Notes: a model not told the origin generated them from the letters alone. 64,000 nucleotides of DNA from Pollenia angustigena (GCA_930367215.1 OV884056.1:119658053-119722052), one strand, 5' to 3'. Counted from the first letter of the stretch, positions 1-11,355 are shown. Numbers and translations: made by a program.

Positions 1-914
1 TTCCATTATCCATTATTATAACATCATCTTCAATATTATTTATTTTATATGCTGAACATCTCTTTGTACAACCACGAGCGACTGGATAAAGTGCTGAAAT
101 AATAGCCCATTTAAAACAGTATTCATCGTGATTCTGTACGTTAATGCAAGCGTGTTTTATTTTAAATTGTTGTGGAAGAGAAATATATTGAGAGCCTTTT
201 ATGCATTTATATTTGTTAATATTAATTTCAAGGAATTTAATTTTTATTAATGTCCATCCACTATCACGTTCCTGAAACTCACTCATTTTCCTTATAAGAA
301 TATCACATTGATCTTTATAACATTGTTCAATGTTCTCTATTGTGAGCGATGAATTAAAAATAATCATTTTTGTTTGATGGGATTTAAGGTCTACAGTACA
401 TGAGTCATCTTCGTCTTTGACTAGCATATACTCACAATATAGTTCAAAATTTAATTTTATATTAAGATGTTTTTGTGTTGAATCTTTAATTAATGTAATT
501 ATCTGTGATTTATTTTCCTTTAAAAAATTTTCAGGAACAAGATTTTCTTCATCTTTATTATGCAAAATGTAAGTTTTCATACGGTTGTTAAATGATGAGT
601 TTATACAGAATAAATTATAATATTTGAGTAGCGTTCTTTATTTTGTGAATATTAGTTCTCAGATGATAATGCCACTTTGTTTTTGAGATATACTCCTTAC
701 ATGTACTGCAATAATTATGAGATTCCCCCACATTCTCTTTATGCTTTCTTGAATGTGTATGTGTAAGGAGTTCTTTACGACTTGTAAATTGTAAATTACA
801 AGTTGTACACTTTGTAGATGTGGATGGTCTATCATGATGCATTCTAATATGACGATTTAAATTAGAATTTTTAGTATAAACTTTTCCACAAGTTTCACAA
901 TTAAAGTTTGGCAT
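1..914 (-). pseudogene. N-terminal fragment of family-B DNA polymerase gene (Polinton/adintovirus type), copy 1
   Basis: The gene reads leftward from an ATG at 914 and runs off the window edge. The first ~95 residues hold C2H2-type zinc fingers (CETCGKVY...HIRMHH, CTTCNLQF...H, YCSTCKEY...H). The same N-terminus is complete in the copy at 11356-13367, which continues into HNH and polymerase domains, and that is the basis for the identification. Compared with that copy, two bases are missing near 620, so the frame breaks just after the zinc fingers. The rest (1-620) is still alignable: it encodes the region with CxKWAIISAL that precedes the exonuclease in these polymerases. In known relatives the protein replicates a protein-primed linear element. 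This copy cannot be functional. The family assignment is knowledge-based; the frameshift is seen directly. Confidence 0.8.
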
Positions 915-1324
915 TTTTCTTTTTATATATATTTTTTTTCACAGAGCACAATTAACTGAATAGTTGAATGTTTAAATTAAGACTGATAACATTTATAGAT
1001 CATTCGAAGAATTAATATACTTAGAGAAGAGAAAATTATGGACTTATTATCCATCACTAAGAATAAACATGTTGACAATATATCGTAAAAACTTTTTTTT
1101 TAATTTTGAATTATTTTTTATTTAATAAGTATAAACAATTAAATAAACATTATATTCTAATCATCTCAAAGAACCATAAATTCATAACCGATACACACAC
1201 ACATACACATATACATGTTAGCGATGAAATCTTAGAAAAAACTACCATTAGTTTGTGCTCTGAATTTCAGATTGAACTTTTTATTTCTTAAAGAAGCTAA
1301 TCTGATTATCATTTACACTTTATA
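915..1324. other. AT-rich leader between polymerase fragment and LINE 5' end; no gene
   Basis: No coding signal. It contains a short CA-rich microsatellite (about 1193-1216). The same stretch recurs at 13404-13800. It may include the upstream region or terminus of the polymerase-bearing element, but I see no inverted repeat that would prove an element end. Confidence 0.5.
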
Positions 1325-1555
1325 CTTTTTCAAACGCGAAGTGGTAGTCATCTTGCCGCGATTCGAGGGCTTAAGTACAAGGACGTTTAGAGTCATGCTG
1401 GCGGTAGTGACGTCAGTCAAGACCGGTAGGGCCTCCCATGCCAGAAGGGTCTAAACCGAGTACGAACCAAGAACTACCCCCCCCCCCCCCCTCCTGTCTA
1501 TTAGCGTCTGTTTTCTCCTAGTTGGAGCGGCTAATGACTATGCGTCCGCTGGCCT
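1325..1555 (+). mobile_element. 5'-end fragment of LOA-clade LINE, truncated at its 3' side
   Basis: This G+C-richer stretch, with a long C-tract (about 1479-1491), is the same as the start of the LINE at 13800. Losing the 3' side rather than the 5' side is not the product of abortive reverse transcription. It fits duplication of a block that already held the LINE. Confidence 0.7.
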
Positions 1556-1686
1556 TCATTGGCAACATCATGTTATTTTAAGTGTAATTTTTGTAATAGT
1601 GATGCATACAACTAGGGATGAAACGATACGACTAAATAAAAATATCATACAACGAATGAATTGTAAGTGAATTTCTGTTTTGTTAT

Positions 1687-3307
1687 ACCCTTCACCACAG
1701 GTGGAAAAGGGTATATATAAGTTTGTCATTCCGTTTGTAATTTCTACAATATTGATCTTAGACCCTATAAAGTATATATATTCTGGGTCCTTATGAGGAG
1801 AGAAGTTGATTTAACGATATCCGTCCGTCTGTCCGTCCGTCCGTCTGTCCGTCTTACGCTTGATATGTGTTTTCCGGGAAAACCAGACATGATAGCGGCT
1901 AGGTTGTTTTACATTTCTGTCAGATATAGTCCACCATTTCGTGCTATTGAAATTCAGCAAGATCGGTCCACAAATGGCTGAGATATGATCAAAAAACCAC
2001 GACTGCCTCAAATTTTTTCCAAAAATCCCTTGTTGTTGTTGTATTTTTATTGCTTTTTTCTGTATATCTGGAGAACGGTAAGAGCCAAAGTTTCCAAATT
2101 AGGTACACACATTTAGGTTGTCAATACACACCACATTACAAAATGTGGGCGTGATTGGAGAAGTGGGCGTGGTACCTCCCGTACAAAAAAAATTAAAAAT
2201 TGTATAAAAACCTAAATTTTAGGGCTGTCATATGTCCTATGGATATGACTTATATACCAAAGTATCGGAACATATTTTATAAAGAAGTCGGGAAAATCGG
2301 TTCAGATAAAAAAAAGTTATGACCAAAATTAATTTTTTTTTTTTTAAATACCCATTTTCGGTAACCATGGATCTTCCCGAGTCCAAGTGCTTAACGTGCT
2401 TAACACGTCGGTATATAAATCTGTCAAATCGGTTAAAAAATGGCTGAGTTATAAACAAAATACTGAAATCCCAAAAGTTACTCTTTTTATACCCTTCACC
2501 ACAGGTGTAAAAGGGTATATATAAGTTTGTCATAACGTTTGTAATTTCCACAATATTGATTTTAGACCCCATAAAGTGTATATATTCTGGGTCCATATGA
2601 GAAGAGAAGTTGACTTAACGATGTCCGTCTGTCCGTCTTACGTTTGATATGTGTTTTCCGGATAATCCAGACATGATAGCGGCTAGGTTGTTTTACATTT
2701 ATGTCACATATAGTCCACCATTTCTTGCTATTGAAATTCAGCAAGATCGGTCTACAAATGGCTGAGATATGATCAAAAAACCACGACTGCCTCTAATTTT
2801 TTCCAAAAATCCCTTGTTGTTGTTGTATTTTTATTGCTTTTTTCTGTATATCTAGAGAACGGTAAGAGCCAAAGTTTCCAAATTGGGTACACACATTTTG
2901 GTTGTCAATACATACCACCCAACAAAATGTGGGCGGGATGGGAGAAGTGGGCGTGGTACCTCCCGTACAAAAAAAAGTAAAAATTGTATAAAAAAAAAAA
3001 AATTTTAGGGCTGTCATATGTCCTATGGATATGACTTATATACCAAAATATCGGAAATTTTTAGTAGAACATATTTTATAAAGAACTCGGGAAAATCGGT
3101 TCAGATACAAAAAAGTTATGACCAAAATAATTTTTTTTTTTTTTAAATACCAATTTTCGGTAGCCATGGATCTTCCCGAGTCCAAGTTTTATAACACAAA
3201 TAAATGGTAAATTTCTTGCTAAACACGTCGGTATATAAATCTGTCAAATCGGTTAAAAAATGGCTGAGTTATAATCAAAATACTGAAATCCCAAAAGTTA
3301 CTCTTTT
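1687..3307 (-). repeat. Two tandem ~810-bp mini-me body monomers
   Basis: Monomer A (1687-2488) and monomer B (2489-3307) both start TATACCCTTCACCACAGGTG. They then run in parallel through the microsatellite core, the block GGGCGTGGTACCTCCCGTAC, and the block ending ...CCCAAAAGTTACTCTTTTT. B carries fewer GTCY units and additional sequence before the join. Confidence 0.85.
1818..1855. repeat. (GTCY)n microsatellite in mini-me core
   Basis: Repeats of GTCC/GTCT. A shorter homologue lies at about 2622-2640, and reverse-complement forms (GACGGACAGACGGACGGAC) at about 31590 and 48640. Its place beside the TATA-rich conserved core is the diagnostic arrangement of mini-me elements. Confidence 0.85.
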
Positions 3308-3366
3308 TTATAATTAAGTTTGTTTTTTTTATAATTAAGTTTGCTTAAATATATGTACACATATGT

Positions 3367-3415
<49 letters not shown>

Positions 3416-5200
3416 TAAAAGCCAATTTAATGGAAATGTTATTTTTAAGCACGTTGGTATATAAATCTGCCAAATCGGTTAAAAATGGTTAAGTTATGTG
3501 CAAAATACTCCAAAAAAGGACTAAAAACATTAACATTTTTATAAAAACTAAAATTTTACAGCTGTATTATGACCTATTCATACGTTTTAAAAATTGTATA
3601 AAAACCTAAATTTTAGGGCTGTCATATGTCCTATGGAAATGACTTATATACCAAAATATCGGAAATTAAGTAGAACATGTTTTATAAAGAACTCGGGAAA
3701 ACCGGTTTTTTTTTAAATACCCATTTTCGGTAGCCATGGATCTTCCCGAGTCCAAGTTTTATAACACAAATAAATGGTAAATTTCTTGCTAAGCACGTCG
3801 GTATATAAATCTGTCAAATCGGTTAAAAAATGGCTGAGTTATAATCAAAATACTGAAATCCCAAAAGTTACTCTTTTTTTTTATAATTAAGTTTGTTTTT
3901 TTTATAATTAAGTTTGCTTAAATATATGTACAAATATGTAGGTATATATATATATATGCCTATAAGCCAATTTAATGGAAATATTATTTTTAAGCACATT
4001 GGTATATAAATCTGCCAAATCGGTTAAAAATGGTTAAGTTATGTGCAAAATACTCCAAAAAAGGACTAAAAACATTAACATTTTTATAAAAACTAAAATT
4101 TTAGAGCTGTATTATGACCTATTCATACGTTTTAGATATCAAAATATCGGAAATCTTTAGAAAAACTCGGAATATCGGTAAAAAAAAAGTAATGTCAAAA
4201 ATATAGTTTTTTTTTAATACCTATTTTCGTGAACCATAGAACTTCCCGACTACAAGTTTTATCACCAAAGTAAATGGTAATTTTATACTTTAAGATGTCG
4301 GCATGACCAAATACTGAAATTCGATCAAAACTTAACGTGCTATATATTAATTAAACTTTTAATATATTTAATAGCACGCAATCATGTGCAAATAATTAAA
4401 TAAAACTAAACGATATATATTTTATAAATATACATGTATATATACATGTATTTAAATATATATATAAACTTCTGTTCTTTCCAAACCATGGTGAAGGGTA
4501 TATAAGATTCGGCATAGCCGAATATAGCACTCTTACTTGTTATAATTAAGTTTGTTTTTTTTTATAATTAAGTTTGCTTAAATATATGTACACATATGTA
4601 GGTATATATATATATGCCTAAAAGCCAATTTAATGGAAATATTATTTTTAAGCACGTTGGTATATAAATCTGCCAAATCGGTTAAAAATGGTTAAGTTAT
4701 GTGCAAAATACTTCAAAAAAGGACTAAAAACATTAACATTTTTATAAAAGCTAAAATTTTAGAGCTGTATTATGACCTATTCATACGTTTTAGATATCAA
4801 AATATCGGAAATCTTTAGAAAAACTCGGAAACTTAGAAAAAAAGTAATGTCAAAAATATAGTTTTTTTTTTAATAACTATTTTCGTGAACCATAGAACTT
4901 CCCGACTACAAGTTTTATCACCAAAGTAAATGGTAATTTTATACTTTAAGATGTCGGTATGACCAAATACTGAAATTCGATCAAAACTTAACGTGCTATA
5001 TATTAATTAAACTTTTAATATATTTAATAGCACGCACTCATGTGCAAATAATTAAATAAAACTAAACTATATATATTTTATAAATATACATATATATATA
5101 TATACATATATTTAAATATATATATAAACTTCTGTTCTTTCCAAACCATGGTGAAGGGTATATAAGATTCGGCATAGCCGAATATAGCACTCTTACTTGT
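3308..5200 (-). repeat. Higher-order repeat, copy 1 (~1.89 kb)
   Basis: Contains three sub-blocks that each start TTATAATTAAGTTTG: alpha 3308-3880 (includes a shortened mini-me body), beta 3881-4539 and gamma 4540-5200. Beta and gamma each end with the CCATGGTGAAGGGTATATAAG / hairpin / ACTCTTACTTGTT terminus. A (TA)n tract lies at 3371-3412. Confidence 0.9.
4507..4523. other. Terminal hairpin ATTCGGC-ATA-GCCGAAT (one of four)
   Basis: A perfect 7-bp stem with a 3-nt loop, followed by TATAGCACTCTTACTTGTT. Identical hairpins lie at 5167-5183, 6392-6408 and 7050-7066. A variant with GTGCCGAAT opens the related element at 46309. A hairpin just inside one terminus is a hallmark of Helitron-type ends. 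Confidence 0.8.
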
Positions 5201-5259
5201 TTATAATTAAGTTTGTTTTTTTTATAATTAAGTTTGCTTAAATATATGTACACATATGT

Positions 5260-5300
<41 letters not shown>

Positions 5301-7082
5301 TAAAAGCCAATTTAATGGAAATGTTATTTTTAAGCACGTTGGTATATAAATCTGCCAAATCGGTTAAAAATGGTTAAGTTATGTGCAAAATACTCCAAAA
5401 AAGGACTAAAAACATTAACATTTTTATAAAAACTAAAATTTTACAGCTGTATTATGACCTATTCATACGTTTTAAAAATTGTATAAAAACCTAAATTTTA
5501 GGGCTGTCATATGTCCTATGGAAATGACTTATATACCAAAATATCGGAAATTTTAAGTAGAACATATTTTATAAAGAACTCGGGAAAACCGGTTTTTTTT
5601 TAAATACCCATTTTCGGTAGCCATGGATCTTCCCGAGTCCAAGTTTTATAACACAAATAAATGGTAAATTTCTTGCTAAACACGTCGGTATATAAATCTG
5701 TCAAATCGGTTAAAAAATGGCTGAGTTATAATCAAAATACTGAAATCCCAAAAGTTACTCTTTTTTTTTATAATTAAGTTTGTTTTTTTTATAATTAAGT
5801 TTGCTTAAATATATGTACAAATATGTAGGTATATATATATATGCCTATAAGCCAATTTAATGGAAATATTATTTTTAAGCACATTGGTATATAAATCTGC
5901 CAAATCGGTTAAAAATGGTTAAGTTATGTGCAAAATACTCCAAAAAAGGACTAAAAACATTAACATTTTTATAAAAACTAAAATTTTAGAGCTGTATTAT
6001 GACCTATTCATACGTTTTAGATATCAAAATATCGGAAATCTTTAGAAAAACTCGGAATATCGGTAAAAAAAAAAGTAATGTCAAAAATATAGTTTTTTTT
6101 AATACCTATTTTCGTGAACCATAGAACTTCCCGACTACAAGTTTTATCACCAAAGTAAATGGTAATTTTATACTTTAAGATGTCGGCATGACCAAATACT
6201 GAAATTCGATCAAAACTTAACGTGCTATATATTAATTAAACTTTTAATATATTTAATAGCACGCAATCATGTGCAAATAATTAAATAAAACTAAACGATA
6301 TATATTTTATAAATATACATGTATATATACATGTATTTAAATATATATATAAACTTCTGTTCTTTCCAAACCATGGTGAAGGGTATATAAGATTCGGCAT
6401 AGCCGAATATAGCACTCTTACTTGTTATAATTAAGTTTGTTTTTTTTTATAATTAAGTTTGCTTAAATATATGTACACATATGTAGGTATATATATATAT
6501 GCCTAAAAGCCAATTTAATGGAAATATTATTTTTAAGCACGTTGGTATATAAATCTGCCAAATCGGTTAAAAATGGTTAAGTTATGTGCAAAATACTTCA
6601 AAAAAGGACTAAAAACATTAACATTTTTATAAAAGCTAAAATTTTAGAGCTGTATTATGACCTATTCATACGTTTTAGATATCAAAATATCGGAAATCTT
6701 TAGAAAAACTCGGAAACTTAGAAAAAAAGTAATGTCAAAAATATAGTTTTTTTTTTAATACCTATTTTCGTGAACCATAGAACTTCCCGACTACAAGTTT
6801 TATCACCAAAGTAAATGGTAATTTTATACTTTAAGATGTCGGTATGACCAAATACTGAAATTCGATCAAAACTTAACGTGCTATATATTAATTAAACTTT
6901 TAATATATTTAATAGCACGCAATCATGTGCAAATAATTAAATAAAACTAAACTATATATATTTTATAAATATACATATATATATATACATATATTTAAAT
7001 ATATATATAAACTTCTGTTCTTTCCAAACCATGGTGAAGGGTATATAAGATTCGGCATAGCCGAATATAGCACTCTTACTTG
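5201..7082 (-). repeat. Higher-order repeat, copy 2 (~1.88 kb)
   Basis: Repeats the alpha-beta-gamma order of 3308-5200 almost base for base: alpha 5201-5767, beta 5768-6424, gamma 6425-7082. It even preserves variants that distinguish sub-blocks, such as GCCTATAAGCC in beta against GCCTAAAAGCC in alpha and gamma. The main differences are TA-tract length and a few bases. Confidence 0.9.
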
Positions 7083-7085
7083 TTT

Positions 7086-7364
7086 TCAATTAAAAATGAA
7101 TTTTTGTTTTTTAAAACGTAATATTTTAATTCATTTTTTGTTAATAAAATACATACTATTGAAATAGAAGCGAAATATGTAAATCATATTTCAATATCAA
7201 ATTTTTACTGCTTTAACTCTGTATGTTTCAAAAGAGATTATACAGTTTTATGTTTAATGAATAATTTAACCAATTTTAACCAGATGTTATGAAAAAAAAA
7301 CTTCCTAGGTTTTAACAAAACATTTTTAGCCACATATAACAAAATATTTTAAGTTCAAATGTTT
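7086..7364. other. AT-rich spacer, nothing recognised
   Basis: No ORF of note and no repeat that I can relate to the rest of the window. Confidence 0.5.
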
Positions 7365-7625
7365 TCATTTACCTGAACATTCAGGGTATAGTAACCCTTT
7401 CTGTTTATATAATATTGGGCAAAATTCCCGCCGGTTTTTTTTTATATGTATGTGCGTACCAATAAAGTCTGGGAAATTTTTAAATGTCTTAAATTCTCTC
7501 ATTAGGATTGCTTCCTCTATAAGAGACATTTTAATTTTTCTATTGCCCCAGCGAGCTAAGGCACGAGCCACTCTGGCTGAAATTCTACACACTGTTACTT
7601 GAGAGAACCCATGAAGATCGGCTGC
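7365..7625 (-). pseudogene. PIF/Harbinger transposase fragment (HARBI1-like)
   Basis: Read leftward from about 7625, the frame gives ADLHGFSQVTVCRISARVA, then ALARWGNRKIKM, then FPDFIGTHIHIKK. This follows the order in DDE_Tnp_4 (Harbinger) transposases: a helix-turn-helix-like 'vSQsTVsRIv.RVs.AlA' block, an 'IKmP' segment, and the 'FPgvIGaIDGTHI' block with the first catalytic Asp. Here the AIDG part of that last block is missing, so the first catalytic Asp is lost. Stops flank both sides (TGA at 7365; TAGs just above 7625). It covers perhaps a fifth of a normal transposase. Family assignment is by motif recognition, and no TIRs could be tied to it. Confidence 0.75.
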
Positions 7626-8394
7626 ATCATCCTAATTCTACGAATTGTTTTTTTAACTTCAATTTAATTTGTTATTATCGCTTTTTTGGTAATTGCTAAA
7701 ATTAGTTTTTAAATTTCTGGCAGGCACATTTTTACAAAAATTTAGTTTTAAATTAATTCTACATGCATTTTTTAACATTTAATACCTTTTTTGATGTCTC
7801 GAATATATTTAGAGATATCTAGCTCTAGCATTGCCTGATATCCTTAATTTTACAGTTCTCATTGTTTTGCTTAATTTGTCACTATTTGTGCTATAAATCA
7901 AACATTTTTGTTCCGTGCGGCAAACCAGTACCCAACAGACGATATACTATGTGGTTTCTACTTTGTGTTTGCTTTAACAAATACTTTACATATTTGAAAG
8001 ACATTTTAAAATATAAGTGTAATGAATGGTAAAAAAGAGGTTTACATTATTTGTAATAAATCTAAGCTTTTTATATTTTATGCAAAAAGTTATAACGACT
8101 TTATGTTTCAACAGAACATACATAAGTATATCGCGACCCATGTTATTTTTTACAAAAAAATCCAGCTTATATTTAAAATTAATTCAAACATTAGTTATCG
8201 TTTTTTTTAGAAAAAAAATTTGTATGCGTATTAAACTTTTTTATTAAAATAAATAAGAAGACAAAAGCGTTTAATTTTTCTTGCAATTATAAAATTTTAT
8301 TTTAACAAACATTGAAATATCACTTTATTAAACGCTTAAAGTAGGGTAAAGGCTGCTATAAATATTTCAAATTTATGAAACGTTTATTAAACGT
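7626..8394. other. AT-rich spacer, no gene seen
   Basis: No coding pattern is recognised. The right edge has a cluster of the palindrome TAAACGTTTA (8389-8398 and 8407-8416, plus a partial at 8378-8386) just below the truncated polymerase frame. Confidence 0.5.
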
Positions 8395-9729
8395 TTAATA
8401 GGCTAATAAACGTTTATAAATACTGTTTTTTCGACTTTTGCTTATTAATGACTTATAAAGCTGCAATGATGCGTCAAGATATTTTGGTTTCATGTAATCA
8501 TAATGAAAGTTATACATTTTCCATTTTGATAGCTCTAAAACAGAAAACCCAACATAAATTGGTTTGTTATATACAGTACTCACTCTTTTCAATTCAATAG
8601 CCATCATATTGTCATGAATTTTAAGTGCGCTATGGAAATTATGTTTAGCTATAAAAGCTCTAGCTCCTAACCGTTTACGTTTGTTCTCCCATTCGCATAC
8701 TATTTCAATATCCTTTCTCTTGTCAACATTTTCCATAGTCTTTCCATAGACAGCATTATTTAAAAGTTTAAAAAAATTTTGTTCAAATGAGTTTTTAGCT
8801 AACGTTCGATGATGATTATTCAAATCAATATATATCTTTAGCCAATCTGATTGATTAATTTCAAGAACTCTATACATTTTTTTAAGAATTAATCCATGCT
8901 GAATCCATTGCTGCAATGTATTATGTAGTTAGTTTTATTTTTCAAATCTGCTATAAGTTTTGTCTGTTTCATTATTTCAATTTTTTTATTTTTCACGCAA
9001 AATGGCAAATCATTATGAAAGTCGTGTAATGCGGATGGATATTCCAAATCTACTTCTAGTATATAACCTAATGATGAGTCGCCTTTTATATTAGTGACAT
9101 TAAAATTATCAATGTTTTTCATCCATTTAAAATTTTTATAGGGAAGGTATTGAGACATTGCATAGCCATATAAATAATTAACATCTAAATACATTATATA
9201 TTTATTGTTAGCAATAGAATGTCGTTTACTGCATTGTACAATACCTCCCCTAACACCCCGTACAACAAAATTATACATATTAATGTCAGTTAACAATTCC
9301 AACTCAATTTTTGTTGTTGTCAACATTGCATCCCAAGATAGACCAGGGGTGGTATAATATTGACAGGGATCTAAATTATAAATGTTTTTACAAACTTTTC
9401 TAAAACTTTCAAAAATGACACATGGTAAAAGAACGTCTTCTTTTAGATATAAAAGTAAATAATCCATTAGTGTTTCACATTTAAACGTATTCCAAACTTG
9501 TTCAGGATGTCTATATTCATCCTCACTACACAACTCATTAGAAAGTTTATTAAAGAAAAGTGAACGGGGTGGAAGTTGTGTCTCCTGAAGACGATTAACA
9601 GAATCTAGATAGTCATATGGAAAAACACCTTTACGTTTCATTAAACTAAATTCCTGATCACTCATATAAATTGATTTTACAATATTTAAATCATCATCGA
9701 ATAAATAACTTGCTAGTTTCTCTAAACTA
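8395..9729 (-). pseudogene. C-terminal part of family-B DNA polymerase (palm), copy 2
   Basis: This continues the gene of 11356-13367 on the far side of the 1626-bp insertion. In gene order it shows exonuclease motif III (LLLYLKEDVLLP), palm motif A (YLDVNYLYGYAMSQ) and motif B (LLNNAVYGKTMENV), then YVGFSVLELSKWKMYNFHYD. These are the signatures of protein-primed (DNA_pol_B_2) polymerases of Polintons/adintoviruses. A frameshift lies near 8900, between the motif A and motif B parts. The frame ends at 8395 with ...DASLQLYKSLI, where relatives have the YTDTDS motif C, so a catalytic Asp pair is absent. The polymerase is therefore dead by interruption, by frameshift and by loss of motif C. Confidence 0.85.
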
Positions 9730-11355
9730 CACAGAAAAAATTATTGCCAAATTATTTTCAAACAAACGCTTGTTTAAAAATTTTTTTAATTTCTACAAAT
9801 TTTTTTACTGATTCAATTAAAATTTTTGTTTGATTTTTATTTAACCAACAAAAATGTTGACAACCATTCAAAAATATAATACACGCGTTATTGGTTTCAA
9901 GTTTTCATAATTTTGTATGAAATATTTAACGCTTTTTAATGTTGTCGTCTTTTTGCATTTTTTATTTGATCGTAAGCAACACTTCCTAATGTGAAATATA
10001 AGGACTACAACAAAAAACACATGCAGTCTATTTTTGGACACTTTAAAATTTACAACAGTAATGGTGTTTTCTTTTCTAGAAAATAATAGCAACGTTTTAC
10101 ACTCAACACTAATGTGTATTTAGCGTGTTAAATATTGAATGCAAAGTTTGTACTAACAGCGATATTCGCCACGCTGGCAGCAATTTTCAACATTAAATTT
10201 TCTTACAATTCCAATAAGCGTTAACAGCACTGATTTTCAATAATTAATGTCAGCTGTTGTTAAAAATTTTGCGATAAAAAAAATATAATAAAAGTAAAAA
10301 AAACGAAAAACAAAAAGTTTTTATATCCATCACAATATAACTAAAAATCACAATATAACGTAAATTGTCTGCAAACATAAGAAAAAAATACTTGCTTGCA
10401 TAAAAAAGTACTTTACGCAGATGCAAAAAAGGGTATTATCTCACACTCAGTCATAACTGCGGGTAAGAAATGGAACAAATTTGCCATTTTTTGTTGCAAC
10501 ATGTTTAGAAAGGAAAACGACAACTTTTCACATTTTTGCATATATTTTTTGAATGGAACAAAAACCCGCAAGAATGGTAGCATATAAGGAACATTATTGT
10601 CAGAAAAGAAAACACCATAAGAAAGATGAAGAGGTTTGAAGCAAAAAAGAAAAAAAATAAAAAAATAGCAGGTTTTTTAAACAACAGAAACAACAACAAC
10701 ATTATAAGAAACAAAATAAATTTTTGGTTGGTTTCAAAGTTGGTTAAAAAAAAACCAAAATCCCGTATTCATCAAATACATCAAATACAAAAATATAATG
10801 ATGACGAAAAACATATCGAGTCGGTCTGTCGCCGTTTTTGGGTTACATTTCTTCTTCATTAGCAAAGGAAAGGATACAGCAACAGTGAGTGATGACGAAA
10901 AACATTGTGTGTATAAAAAAAGACTTCGTTCAAAAATTATTCCAACAAAAAAATGTGTCTCAAAGCCAGCCGGCCGCTCTGCTCTCTCTGCCATCATCTT
11001 CTATGCAGTGCCTGCTTGTGCAAAAACCTTTTTTTTTGATTTTGAAATTTATTATATGAATTTCAGTAAACTTTTTGTTTGATTCAGTTAAATTATTTGT
11101 TTGAAAAAATCAGTGTTTTTTTCAATAAACAAAATGCAAATAAATTGTTTGAATATGCGAATTTGTTTATAGGACCGATTTCAGACAAAAAATTGTTTGA
11201 TTCTACAAATTTTTTGTTTGAACATGTTATCTTTTGTATATGTAACTTGTCTAATTCTAATACTGTAAATTATAAGATATGTTTGTCTTGTTGTATTAGA
11301 AAATCAATGAAAGAAATAAATAAATAAAAAAATTGGAAAAATAATTTTTTCTGTG
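9730..11355. mobile_element. 1626-bp TIR element with TA target duplication
   Basis: Both ends carry the perfect 16-bp inverted repeat CACAGAAAAAATTATT, and TA is duplicated at 9728-9729 and 11356-11357. The empty site is visible at about 26671 in polymerase copy 3 (AAACTAGACGGC). TA duplication points to Tc1/mariner-type transposition. The interior has no transposase ORF, only AT-rich sequence and a nested MITE, so it is non-autonomous. Confidence 0.9.
10062..10617. mobile_element. Harbinger-like MITE, 556 bp, TSD TAA
   Basis: Ends in TGGTGTTTTCTTTTCT and its inverse, flanked by TAA at 10059-10061 and 10618-10620. The same termini with TTA duplications occur at 19874-20083. TWA 3-bp duplications are typical of PIF/Harbinger. 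It is nested in the 9730-11355 element, so it inserted later. There is no coding capacity. Confidence 0.85.

Larger units (their letters stand above)
1..1555. repeat. Segmental duplicate of 12454-14012
   Basis: The sequence matches 12454-14012 with few differences, from the polymerase fragment through the AT-rich leader into the 5' end of the LOA LINE. Similarity stops abruptly after ...CGCTGGCCTT at 1555, where this copy goes on with unrelated sequence and the other with the LINE. The left limit is the window edge. Confidence 0.9.
1687..7085 (-). mobile_element. Mini-me/Helentron-like non-autonomous element, internally amplified
   Basis: The element reads right to left: its hairpin-bearing end (rc of ...TATAGCACTCTTACTTGTT) is near 7082, and its other end (TACCCTTCACCACAGGTG) is near 1687. 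It contains the conserved ACCCTATAAAGTATATATATTCTGG core next to (GTCY)n and (TA)n microsatellites. That combination is characteristic of dipteran mini-me elements. The terminal hairpin and lack of TIR/TSD agree with Helitron/Helentron derivatives (DINE/HINE type). There is no ORF for Rep/helicase. The internal part has expanded into 0.8-kb, 0.66-kb and 1.89-kb tandem units. The class assignment is inferred from memory of these families; the repeats themselves are plain in the sequence. Confidence 0.7.

Noticed and set aside
1793..2011. Overlapping ORFs on both strands with repeated Ser-Val-Arg / Thr-Asp-Arg residues
   Set aside because: They are translations of the GTCY microsatellite and mini-me core, not genes.
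5062..5358. 98-codon ORF with long Tyr-Ile runs
   Set aside because: Encoded by the (TA)n tract of the higher-order repeat.
3361..7082. Regularly spaced repeats, considered as CRISPR
   Set aside because: Units of 0.66-1.9 kb, AT-rich, without short repeat/spacer structure, in eukaryotic DNA.
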